Notes under the pieces: generated by a model | Database searches by the model: none | What the model saw: only the letters and a program-made list of their open reading frames with translations | Told to the model about the DNA's origin: nothing | Shown: piece after piece, positions 8,103 through 15,059 of the stretch | How positions within the stretch are numbered: position 1 is the stretch's first letter | Layout of the letters: each line of letters begins with the position of its first letter | Program-made: the position numbers and the translations under genes | DNA from: Arhodomonas sp052060015 | GTDB taxonomy: Bacteria > Pseudomonadota > Gammaproteobacteria > Nitrococcales > Nitrococcaceae | Direction of reading: 5' to 3' | Assembly (NCBI RefSeq): GCF_052060015.1 | Contig: NZ_JBPODZ010000004.1 | Location: 186,001-250,000, forward strand | Length of the DNA stretch: 64,000 nucleotides

Positions 8103-9400
8103 GCGCGCCCCCGCGTGGGCGCTGCTGCCGCCTCCCAGGGAGGGGCGCAACCGAGGCGGCGGGCCACGGCCACAGCGGAGGCCAGGGCGTCCTCATGGAA
8201 GCCATAACCGAAGTAACTGCCGCACCACCAGATACCTCGACGCCCCTGAATCCGCGGCAGCAGGCGCTGGGCGCGCATGGCCCCAGCGCTGAAGACGGGA
8301 TGGTCGTACTGCATGCGCCGAATCACCTTGGTGGGCTCGGGTCGGCGGAGCGGATTGAGGCTGACAAAGAGCTGCTCGCTCGTGGCCGGCCGTTGCAGGC
8401 GGTTCATCCAATAGGTCACCGAAACGGGACGGGAGCCGTCCGCCGCGCGCTCGGTGAGGTGATTCCACGAGGACCACACGCTGCGCCGTCGGGGCATCAG
8501 GCCTGGATCCCGGTGCAGCCACGCCTCGTTGCGCTGATAGCGGAAGGCGGAGAGCAGGGTGCGCTCCCAGTGGGTCGGTGCCTCCAGCATGGCCAGGGCC
8601 CGGTCGGCATGGGCAGCGATCACCACGGTGTCGTACCGGCCGAGCTCGCCGTCGTCACCGAAAAGCCGCACGCCGTGGCCCGCGCTGCAGACCCTGCGCA
8701 CCGGGGTGGCCGTGTGGACCCGACCCAGGCCGGCGCGCATCCGCTCGATGTACTGCCGGGAGCCCCCGGTGACGGTGCGCCACAGCGGCCGGCCGGATAG
8801 CTGGATCAGGCCATGATTTTGGAAGAAGCGCAACAGGCTTCGGGCCGGAAAGGCCAGCATCTCATCGGGGGGGCAGGACCAGATCGCCGCGCTCATGGGC
8901 AGGAGGTAATAGCGCCGGAATGCCTCGCCGAGCCCCAGGCCCTCCAGGAATTCCCCGAGGGTCACGCCAGCGGTGGGCTCGCCCGCGGCCAGGGCCTGCT
9001 CGGCGGCACGATTGAAGCGCAGGATGTCCCCCGCCATGCGCCAGAAGGTGGGGCGCACCAGATTGCGTCGCTGGGCGAACAGGGTGGCGAGCCCGTCGCC
9101 GGCATACTCCAGGTCCAGGTCCGCGGCGGAGAAGCTAAAGGACATGTCCGATGGCTGAGTGGCGACGCCGAGCTCATCGAATAGCCCGGTGAGGTGGGGG
9201 TAGTTGCGCTCGTTGTACACGATAAAGCCGGTGTCGACGGCGACACGGCCGTCGCTCACGTCGCAATCGACGGTATGGGAATGGCCACCCAGTCGCTCTT
9301 CGGCCTCGAACAGCGTGACCCGGTGTTGCCGTGCGAGCAGCCACGCCGCCCCCAGCCCCGCAATGCCACCGCCGACGACCGCAATCCGTTTCTCGCGCAT
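8099..9400 (-). CDS. FAD-dependent oxidoreductase, amine-oxidase-like, of DUF1365/Cfa clusters
   Basis: The first gene of the four-gene operon encodes a 433-residue flavoprotein. IAVVGGGIAGLGAAWLLA is the FAD dinucleotide motif, followed by LFEAEERLGGHSHT and VDTGFIVYNERNYPHL, characteristic of the NAD(P)/FAD amine-oxidase-like family that accompanies Cfa and DUF1365 genes. A C-terminal GIWWCGSYFGYGFHEDAL segment completes the FAD site. By context it may desaturate or oxidise an acyl chain before or after methylation (inference). The start ATG 9400 lies 23 bp from the operator at 9423-9439, so the leader is very short. Confidence 0.88.
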   Translation of the reverse strand: MREKRIAVVGGGIAGLGAAWLLARQHRVTLFEAEERLGGHSHTVDCDVSDGRVAVDTGFIVYNERNYPHLTGLFDELGVATQPSDMSFSFSAADLDLEYAGDGLATLFAQRRNLVRPTFWRMAGDILRFNRAAEQALAAGEPTAGVTLGEFLEGLGLGEAFRRYYLLPMSAAIWSCPPDEMLAFPARSLLRFFQNHGLIQLSGRPLWRTVTGGSRQYIERMRAGLGRVHTATPVRRVCSAGHGVRLFGDDGELGRYDTVVIAAHADRALAMLEAPTHWERTLLSAFRYQRNEAWLHRDPGLMPRRRSVWSSWNHLTERAADGSRPVSVTYWMNRLQRPATSEQLFVSLNPLRRPEPTKVIRRMQYDHPVFSAGAMRAQRLLPRIQGRRGIWWCGSYFGYGFHEDALASAVAVARRLGCAPPWEAAAAPTRGRA

Positions 9401-9422
9401 TCCGCGTTACCTGTCCATTAAT

Positions 9423-9439
9423 GGTACAGGTATTGTACA
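9423..9439 (-). promoter_or_regulatory. second LitR-type operator, upstream of the FAD oxidoreductase operon
   Basis: Read on the minus strand the site is TGTACAATACCTGTACC. It shares nine consecutive bases, TGTACAATA, with the palindrome at 3524-3542 and contains the same TACAAT -10-like hexamer. Its second half-site is imperfect (TGTACC) and the half-sites are 5 bp apart instead of 7. The position 23 bp before the start codon suits promoter control by the same regulator. Confidence 0.65.
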
Positions 9440-9462
9440 GGATAAATCGGGGTGAACGGCAC

Positions 9463-9496
9463 AAAAAAACGGGGCGCCCGGTGAAGGGCCACCCCG
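9463..9496 (-). terminator. intrinsic terminator with T7 tract on the minus strand
   Basis: On the minus strand a roughly 10-bp GC-rich stem (outer CGGGG/CCCCG, inner CCC/GGG, one bulged G) closes a TTCACC loop and is followed directly by seven T residues. It has textbook terminator form. No protein-coding gene on the minus strand ends here, so it either ends a small RNA or insulates the operon starting at 9400. Confidence 0.8.
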
Positions 9497-9580
9497 CAAT
9501 GCTTGAACTACCCGCAAGTCGCGAGATCCGTCGCGACGGGGAGACTCTACCCCACGGAATCACGAATCGCAACCGTTCGC
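9463..9580 (-). ncRNA. candidate structured small RNA or leader
   Basis: This gene-free interval contains three consecutive minus-strand hairpins: GGGG/CCCC with an 8-nt loop (9538-9553), a perfect 7-bp GTCGCGA stem (9518-9537), and the T7 terminator (9463-9496). Just upstream, 9586-9592 reads TACAATA on the minus strand, matching the core of the two LitR-like sites, so transcription could start near 9580 and give an RNA of about 118 nt. I recognise no known RNA family and see no -35. An RNA independent of the light operon is equally possible. Confidence 0.4.
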
Positions 9581-9663
9581 ATTTATATTGTATGCCTTCG
9601 GTGTCGCCTCCCTTCCCGCTATCATGGTAAGAATCACGACGGAATCCTGAGTGAGGGGAAGAC

Positions 9664-10200
9664 ATGCACAATGCGTGCTCCGAGTTTCGTGCCCTGCGCG
9701 TCGCGGTGCTGACCATCTCCGATACCCGCGGCATCGACGAGGACCGCTCCGGCGCGCTGCTCTGGGAATTGGTGGCGACCTCGGGGCACGAGCCGGCGTA
9801 CCGTGAGATCGTCCCGGATGATCGCTACCGGATACGGGCGGTGCTTTCCGGCTGGATCGCCGATGCCGACGTGCAGGCGGTGCTCACTACGGGGGGGACG
9901 GGCTTTACCGAGCGGGACGGCACCCCGGAGGCAGTGCGGCCCCTGCTTGATGTGGAGGTCGAGGGATTTGGCGAGATGTTTCGCCGTCTCTCCGCCGACG
10001 AAATCGGTACCTCGACCATACAGTCCCGGACGCTGGCGGGATTCGCGAATCGCACCTTCATCGCCTGTCTGCCGGGTTCGACGGGCGCCTGCCGCACCGC
10101 TTGGGAGGGTATCCTCGCCACCCAGCTCGATGTGCGTCACCGTCCGTGCAATCTCGCCGAGCTGGTGGTCTTCGGCAGCCATGCCGGGGGCGGCGCATGA
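9664..10200 (+). CDS. moaB: molybdenum cofactor biosynthesis protein B (molybdopterin adenylyltransferase family)
   Basis: A MoaB/MogA-fold protein of 178 residues that takes part in molybdopterin adenylylation. It shows VAVLTISDTRGIDEDRSG, the VLTTGGTGFTERDGTPEA loop that binds molybdopterin, and the FACLPGSTGACRTAW-type C-terminal motif (here FIACLPGSTGACRTAWEGIL). The length matches E. coli MoaB (about 170). It lies away from moaA, moaD and moaE (24032-25747), as is common in gammaproteobacteria. Its stop overlaps the start of the TetR gene (ATGA). Confidence 0.94.
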   Translation: MHNACSEFRALRVAVLTISDTRGIDEDRSGALLWELVATSGHEPAYREIVPDDRYRIRAVLSGWIADADVQAVLTTGGTGFTERDGTPEAVRPLLDVEVEGFGEMFRRLSADEIGTSTIQSRTLAGFANRTFIACLPGSTGACRTAWEGILATQLDVRHRPCNLAELVVFGSHAGGGA

Positions 10201-10805
10201 GTCGCCGACCCCGGGGTGAGACCCGGCGGGCGATCGTGGATAGCGCCCAGCGGCTGATGCAGCGACGCGGGTTTCACGGCTTCAGTTACCACCACGTGGC
10301 GGAGATCCTCGGTGTCCGTACGGCCGCGATCCATTACCACTTCCCCACCAAGGCGGATCTGGGTGTGGCGGTCATCCGCCGGTTCCGCGAGGATTTCCGC
10401 TGGTGGTGGCGTCAGCAGCTCGGCCGTGACGCGGGCGCGGCGGAGCGGTTGGAGGCCTATTTTGCGTTGGACGGGCACTATGCGCAGGATGACCGGGTGT
10501 GTCCGCTCGGCGTCGTCGGCGTGGAGCGGGCGGGGCTGCCGGTTCCCGTGTGCCGGGAGGCTGCCGCTTTGCTGGAGGAGGTCACCGGATTCCTTCAGGA
10601 GACCCTGGAGGCGGGACGGCGTGAGGGCACGATGACGATCCCGGGGGATGCCACCGCGGTGGCCCGGCAGGTGCTGGCCGCCACCCAGGGCGGGCTCCAA
10701 CTCGCCCGGCTGGCGGGGGACGACGCCTACCGGTCGGTACTCGACGGGTTGCGCCAGACCCTGGGCATGGCCGACGTCGAGGCGCCCACGCGGATGGTGG
10801 GCTAG
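10197..10805 (+). CDS. TetR/AcrR-family transcriptional regulator
   Basis: This 202-residue regulator has an N-terminal TetR helix-turn-helix: RRAIVDSAQRLMQRRGFHGFSYHHVAEILGVRTAAIHYHFPTKADLG. The SYHHVAEILGVRTAAIHYHFPTKADLG wording and the CPLGVVGVE motif near residue 102 resemble the AcuR-like group that controls reductases acting on reactive electrophiles. The effector and targets are unknown. It starts at ATG 10197 inside the moaB stop, so it is probably co-translated with moaB. About 50 bp separate it from luxR, so read-through into the quorum-sensing genes is possible. Confidence 0.88.
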   Translation: MSRRPRGETRRAIVDSAQRLMQRRGFHGFSYHHVAEILGVRTAAIHYHFPTKADLGVAVIRRFREDFRWWWRQQLGRDAGAAERLEAYFALDGHYAQDDRVCPLGVVGVERAGLPVPVCREAAALLEEVTGFLQETLEAGRREGTMTIPGDATAVARQVLAATQGGLQLARLAGDDAYRSVLDGLRQTLGMADVEAPTRMVG

Positions 10806-10855
10806 ACAGCGCGCGGACCCGCCAGGGGGGCGGCAACCGGGCCGAGGGGGGGACT

Positions 10856-11602
10856 ATGGCGGATGAGCGGCTCACCGAGCTCATCGAGGCGAGCCTGTCC
10901 GCGGATAGCGTGGAGGCGCTCCACGATCTCTGTGACCGGGCGGCGCGGCTCTACGGCTTTGATCACTTCATCTACGGGGCCCGTTTCCCCAGCTCCCTGA
11001 CCCGGCCGTTCGTGATGGTGATCAGCGGCCACCCGGATGAGTGGCGGGAGCGCTATCAGCGCCACGGCTATATCGCCCTGGACCCGGCGGTGCAGCACTC
11101 GGTCAGCCATACCCGGCCGGCGCGCTGGAGCGAGTTCCTCGCGGCCCCGGACACCCCCAGCGCCTCTGCGGAGGTGCTCTTCGAGGCCGCGGAGTTCGGC
11201 CTGGCCAGCGGCCTGTGTCTGCCGGTGCGCGGTAGTCGCGGCGAGGTGGGGTTGTTGAGCTTCTCCAGTGAGCGACGGGGCTCGGTGGCCGAGCGCGATT
11301 TCATCGCCGCCCAGCCGGAGCTGTTCCTATTCTCCAGCTATATCCATGAGGCGGTCTGTCGGTTGCTCCAGCAGGGTGACCTGCCGTATCGACCGGCCCA
11401 GCTGACCCGCCGGGAGCGCGAGTGCCTGCTGTGGGCGGCGGAGGGCAAGACTGCCTGGGAGACCGCCGCAATTCTCGGCATCAGCGAGCGCACCGTGGTG
11501 TTCCATCTCAACAACGCCGCCCACAAGCTTGAGGTCAGTTCCCGCCAGCAGGCGGTGGCCCGCGCCGTGGCCCAGGGGCTGATCGCTCCAGAGCTCTCGT
11601 GA
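10856..11602 (+). CDS. luxR: LuxR-family quorum-sensing transcriptional regulator
   Basis: This N-acyl-homoserine-lactone-responsive activator has 248 residues. The autoinducer-binding domain keeps the conserved W63, Y67, D76, P77 and W91 of the family, and a Gly-rich LCLPVRGSRGEVGLLSF segment follows. The C-terminal LuxR helix-turn-helix (LTRRERECLLWAAEGKTAWETAAILGISERTVVFHLNNA, about residues 184-222) is complete. It lies directly upstream of luxI in the same orientation, with a perfect lux box between them, so it most likely activates luxI and the downstream genes. Confidence 0.94.
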   Translation: MADERLTELIEASLSADSVEALHDLCDRAARLYGFDHFIYGARFPSSLTRPFVMVISGHPDEWRERYQRHGYIALDPAVQHSVSHTRPARWSEFLAAPDTPSASAEVLFEAAEFGLASGLCLPVRGSRGEVGLLSFSSERRGSVAERDFIAAQPELFLFSSYIHEAVCRLLQQGDLPYRPAQLTRRERECLLWAAEGKTAWETAAILGISERTVVFHLNNAAHKLEVSSRQQAVARAVAQGLIAPELS

Positions 11603-11633
11603 GTCCCCGTCGCCGGCGATTGCCGGGAGCAAC

Positions 11634-11649
11634 CTGTCAGATCTGACAG
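11634..11649 (+). promoter_or_regulatory. lux box upstream of luxI
   Basis: CTGTCAGATCTGACAG is a perfect 16-bp palindrome of the CT-N12-AG type bound by LuxR/LasR homologues. TGAATA at 11674-11679 could serve as -10, placing transcription near 11686 and the box centre at about -43, the usual overlap with the -35 region for LuxR-type activation. Confidence 0.85.
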
Positions 11650-11715
11650 TTATCCCGCCGGCCCACAGGTCGTTGAATAGTCCCGGAGCCCATAACGAAA
11701 GAGAGGCACCGGGTC

Positions 11716-12354
11716 ATGCAGTCACAGATCCTCGTAGGCCGGCCTTCCGAGCCGGTTTTTCCGCCGCCCGCCCTGGATGGCTTGTACCGTTTCCGCCATC
11801 GTGTCTTCCACCAGCGCCTGGGCTGGGAGGTCTCGAGCGCGCGTGGCCGGGAGATGGACGAGTACGACGATCTCGATCCCGTCTACATCGCTTACCGGCG
11901 CGGCGCCGAGGAGGTCATCGGGACATTCCGGCTGTTGCCCACCACCGGTCCCTATATGCTTCGTGACGTCTTCCCGCAGCTGCTGCGCGGTGAGCCCCTC
12001 CCCTGCGCCAGCGATGTCTGGGAGCTCTCGCGCTTCGCGGTGGAGCCGGAGGACCCCTCGGCGAGGGTGCAGGCGAGCTGCTCGGCGACCACCCTTTCGC
12101 TGATGCAGGCCTGCTATCGCTATGGCGTCGACAACGGCATCCGCGAGTACGTGATGGCCACCAGCGTCGCCGTCGAGCGCATGCTCCGGGGGCTGGGGCT
12201 GAACCTGGTGCGCTTCGGCGACGGGAAGGCGGTTCGAATCGGCCGGGTGCTCTCGGTGGCCTGCCGCCTGAGCATTGACGATGCCCTCGGTCGGGCCCTC
12301 GGCGTGAGGGGGCCCGACGTCGCCGAGGGCGAGGTTCGGAAGGAGGTGGCATGA
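11716..12354 (+). CDS. luxI: acyl-homoserine-lactone synthase
   Basis: The enzyme makes an N-acyl-homoserine lactone from SAM and an acyl-ACP. Catalytic and structural residues of the LuxI family are in place: R27, F31, W37, E46, D48, D51, R72 (GTFRL), E103 and R106 (WELSRFAV). The 212 residues match the family length of about 190-220. It sits 67 bp downstream of the lux box, implying positive autoinduction, and its stop overlaps the next gene (ATGA). The chain length of the signal cannot be read reliably from the sequence. Confidence 0.95.
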   Translation: MQSQILVGRPSEPVFPPPALDGLYRFRHRVFHQRLGWEVSSARGREMDEYDDLDPVYIAYRRGAEEVIGTFRLLPTTGPYMLRDVFPQLLRGEPLPCASDVWELSRFAVEPEDPSARVQASCSATTLSLMQACYRYGVDNGIREYVMATSVAVERMLRGLGLNLVRFGDGKAVRIGRVLSVACRLSIDDALGRALGVRGPDVAEGEVRKEVA

Positions 12355-12728
12355 AGCTCCTGATCGTGGATCTCCGCCGCCGTCCCCAGCCGTTGACCGA
12401 GGCCCTGACCGCCTCACCGTTATGGCGGGTCGTCCAGTGTCGGGACCTGCCCGACGCGGAGGCGGCGCTGGCAGTGACGGCGTTCGACTACGTGCTCGTC
12501 GACGCGGACGACGAGGCCACCCTCGCGGCCGCCAATCACCGGCTGCGGACGCTGGCGAATGGTGGTCCGTCGCGGGTGGTCGGCATGCCCGCCGGCTCAG
12601 TGGTCGAGCTGCCGGTGGGCGATGGCGGTGCCCGCTACGGTTGCCGTAGCGGTGCTGCCCCGGAACGAACGCGAGGGGACAACCCATGGGTCTTCGAGTA
12701 CCACGCGCCATGTCGCAACACCGGGTGA
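12351..12728 (+). CDS. small receiver-like protein in the quorum-sensing operon
   Basis: I do not recognise a named family for this 125-residue product. The first 70 residues look like a partial response-regulator receiver: KLLIVDL as first strand and FDYVLVDADDE as third strand, with an Asp near the usual phosphorylation position. The Lys strand and the later helices are missing, and the last 50 residues look like unstructured, GC-driven sequence. It starts within the luxI stop (ATGA) and overlaps the next gene by 43 bp. The overlaps argue for a real, coupled gene, but its 3' half could be eroded. It may be a pseudo-receiver that links luxI to the cyclic-di-GMP protein. Confidence 0.5.
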   Translation: MKLLIVDLRRRPQPLTEALTASPLWRVVQCRDLPDAEAALAVTAFDYVLVDADDEATLAAANHRLRTLANGGPSRVVGMPAGSVVELPVGDGGARYGCRSGAAPERTRGDNPWVFEYHAPCRNTG

Positions 12729-14311
12729 ATCGGGCCGAGGGCGTCGCGTCCCCGCCAAGGGGAGTCCATCGGGTGTTGCTGGACGATCGGGGCCGGGTGG
12801 AGGCGCTGCTGGCCGAGCCACCCCGCGCGCTACAGGGGCTGGCGCCCGGGGAGCGGATCGATGCCTGGCTCATCGACGTGGCGCTGCCATCGCGGCCGCT
12901 CTCCGGATGCTTGCCATCCCTGCGCAGCGGCTGCTCCGCGGTCTATCTGACGCTTTGCTGTGTGGCCGATCCGAGCCACCGCTTCGCCGCGCGGGTGATC
13001 CCGCTGGCCGGCGGGGCGATGGCACTTGAGCTGGAGCCGGATCCGCAGGGCGGCGGTGCCTCATCGAAGCCCCGACTCGATCGGGCCGATTTCATCGCGG
13101 GCCTGGAGGCCGCGGCGGCTTCCGGGGACCCGGTGGCGGTCGGCTGCGTCGACATCGACCGGCTGCGGCAGATCAACCTCGGCTATGGTCACGGCTGCGG
13201 CGACATGGTCGTCGCGGAAGTCGGGCGCCGGCTCGTCGAGCTGGCCGGCGATGAAGATCTTGTGGCGAGGCTCGGTGGCGACGAATTCGGCGTCCTGCTC
13301 CGGGGGCCGGCGACGCTGGAGCGCGCCGAGGCGATGGCCGAGTCCCTGGATCAGACCATGCGACGCCCCATTATCTGTCAAGGCGAAGAACTGGTGGTCA
13401 CCGTCTCCGCGGGCTTCTCCGCGCCGTGTGTACCCCGTGCCCCGGAGGCGCCCCTCGCGGCGGCGGAGGCGGCGTTGCAGCGCGCCCGCGGGCTGGGGCG
13501 TTCCTGGATACTGTTCGAGCACGATGGGGCGGATTCGCCGGATCCGCGCTCGGCGCGGGCCGTGGCGCTGGAGCTCGGCCTCCATCGGGCCCTTGCCGCC
13601 GACGAGTTCAGCCTCCTCTATCAGCCCATTATCGATCTGGACAGCGGTGCCCTGGTTGGGGTGGAGGCGCTGCTGCGCTGGAGCTGGGACCAGAACGACA
13701 ACATCCCGCCGGATCAGTTCGTGCCGGTGCTCGAGGACACGGGCCTGATCCGGCCGGTGGGGGCGTGGGTGCTTCGTCGCGCCTGCCAGGAGGTGGCCGC
13801 CGCGGGCGACGCGCCAGGGAGTGCCCCGGAGCTGTCGGTGAACGTCTCGGTGGAGCAGCTCTATGATCCGGCGTTCGTCGATACCGTCGCCGCGGCACTG
13901 CAGGATGCAGGTCTGGCCCCCGAGCGGCTGACCCTGGAGCTCACCGAGCACCGGCTCATCGGCCATAGTGCCGCGGTGGGGGAGACCCTCGCCCGGCTGC
14001 GTCGACTGGGCGTGAGCCTGGCCATCGACGACTTCGGCACCGGCTATTCCTCGCTGGCCTATTTGCGCGAGCTGCCGGTGCAGGCACTGAAGGTGGATCG
14101 TAGCTTCGTCCAGGGCCTGTGGCAGGACGAGGCGGGCCCCATCATCATGCACTCCATCGTGTCCATGGCCAGGGAGTTGGGCCTGTTGGTGGTGGTGGAG
14201 GGGATCGAGTCCACTGAGGAGGCGCGCTTTCTCGAGCGCTGGCCGGGCCTGCTCGCCCAAGGGTATCTCTATGGTCGTCCGGCGCCCATGGCGGAGCTCG
14301 TCACCCGCTAG
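12686..14311 (+). CDS. GGDEF-EAL cyclic-di-GMP turnover protein
   Basis: A 541-residue protein combining a diguanylate cyclase and a phosphodiesterase domain. The first 125 residues are a poorly conserved, receiver- or PAS-like sensor part. GGDEF is intact at 197-201, but the upstream inhibitory RxxD site is absent. The EAL domain starts at about residue 295 with E327-A-L in GVEALLRW; ELTEHRL, AIDDFGTGYSSL, LKVDRSF and QGYLYGRP are all present, so phosphodiesterase activity is plausible. No signal peptide or membrane segment is seen. ATG 12686 has GAGGGG about 9 bp upstream; ATG 12710 is an alternative. It is the last gene of the lux-box operon. Confidence 0.93.
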   Translation: MGLRVPRAMSQHRVNRAEGVASPPRGVHRVLLDDRGRVEALLAEPPRALQGLAPGERIDAWLIDVALPSRPLSGCLPSLRSGCSAVYLTLCCVADPSHRFAARVIPLAGGAMALELEPDPQGGGASSKPRLDRADFIAGLEAAAASGDPVAVGCVDIDRLRQINLGYGHGCGDMVVAEVGRRLVELAGDEDLVARLGGDEFGVLLRGPATLERAEAMAESLDQTMRRPIICQGEELVVTVSAGFSAPCVPRAPEAPLAAAEAALQRARGLGRSWILFEHDGADSPDPRSARAVALELGLHRALAADEFSLLYQPIIDLDSGALVGVEALLRWSWDQNDNIPPDQFVPVLEDTGLIRPVGAWVLRRACQEVAAAGDAPGSAPELSVNVSVEQLYDPAFVDTVAAALQDAGLAPERLTLELTEHRLIGHSAAVGETLARLRRLGVSLAIDDFGTGYSSLAYLRELPVQALKVDRSFVQGLWQDEAGPIIMHSIVSMARELGLLVVVEGIESTEEARFLERWPGLLAQGYLYGRPAPMAELVTR

Positions 14312-14338
14312 GGGCGGCGGCGCGGCTGCAAACCCCGG

Positions 14339-14375
14339 CCGGCTGTTGTAAAGTGCCCGACTTTACGACAGCCGG
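14339..14375 (+). terminator. 15-bp stem-loop between the GGDEF-EAL gene and rpe
   Basis: CCGGCTGTTGTAAAG (14339-14353) pairs with CTTTACGACAGCCGG (14361-14375) with one G-T wobble and a 7-nt loop. It ends 12 bp before the rpe ATG and is followed by TTGGGTTT, only a weak T-tract. It may end the quorum-sensing transcript or limit translation of rpe, which lacks an obvious Shine-Dalgarno sequence. Confidence 0.5.
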
Positions 14376-14387
14376 TTGGGTTTGCTG

Positions 14388-15059
14388 ATGGCGGATTTCC
14401 GGATCGCCCCCTCCATCCTATCCGCGGACTTCGCGCGCCTCGGCGAAGAGGTGGATGCCGTGCTCGCCGCCGGCGCCGATATGGTCCATTTCGACGTGAT
14501 GGACAACCATTACGTGCCGAACCTCAGCTTCGGTCCGGTGGTCTGCCAGGCGCTGCGGGACCATGGCGTTACCGCCCCCATCGACGTCCACCTAATGGTC
14601 AAGCCGGTGGACCGCCTCATCCCCGAGTTCGCCGCCGCCGGTGCGAGTTGGATCACCTTCCACCCGGAGGCGAGCGAGCACGTTGACCGCACTCTGCAGC
14701 TGATTCGCGATCAGGGCTGCCGCGCGGGGCTGGTGTTCAATCCGGCCACTCCGTTGGAGTGCCTGCCCTGGGTGATCGACAAGGTGGACATGGTCCTGAT
14801 CATGTCCGTGAATCCCGGTTTCGGCGGTCAGGCGTTCATCCCCCGTGCCCTGGACAAGCTGCGTGCTGCGCGCCGGATCATCGACGACAGCGGGCGTGAC
14901 GTGCGCCTGGAGATCGATGGCGGGATTAAGGCGGGCAATATCGCCGAGGCCGCACAGGCCGGGGCGGATACCTTCGTTGCCGGGTCGGCGATCTTCGGCG
15001 CGGCGGACTACCGCGCCGCGATCGACGAGATGCGCGCGCGTCTCGCCGAGGTGGCGTGA
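14388..15059 (+). CDS. rpe: ribulose-phosphate 3-epimerase
   Basis: This enzyme interconverts ribulose 5-phosphate and xylulose 5-phosphate in the pentose phosphate pathway. The 223-residue TIM barrel begins IAPSILSADFARLGEEV and has HFDVMDNHYVPNLSFGP, the IDVHLMV metal-binding strand, VLIMSVNPGFGGQAFIP and the phosphate-binding IDGGI and FVAGSAIFG motifs. ATG 14388 is chosen over an upstream TTG because it gives the usual family N-terminus. It precedes gph, with which it overlaps by one base. Confidence 0.96.
   Translation: MADFRIAPSILSADFARLGEEVDAVLAAGADMVHFDVMDNHYVPNLSFGPVVCQALRDHGVTAPIDVHLMVKPVDRLIPEFAAAGASWITFHPEASEHVDRTLQLIRDQGCRAGLVFNPATPLECLPWVIDKVDMVLIMSVNPGFGGQAFIPRALDKLRAARRIIDDSGRDVRLEIDGGIKAGNIAEAAQAGADTFVAGSAIFGAADYRAAIDEMRARLAEVA

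Noticed and set aside
11722..12873. A 383-codon minus-strand frame opposite luxI
   Set aside because: It is Arg/Pro/Ala-rich mirrored sequence without recognisable domains.
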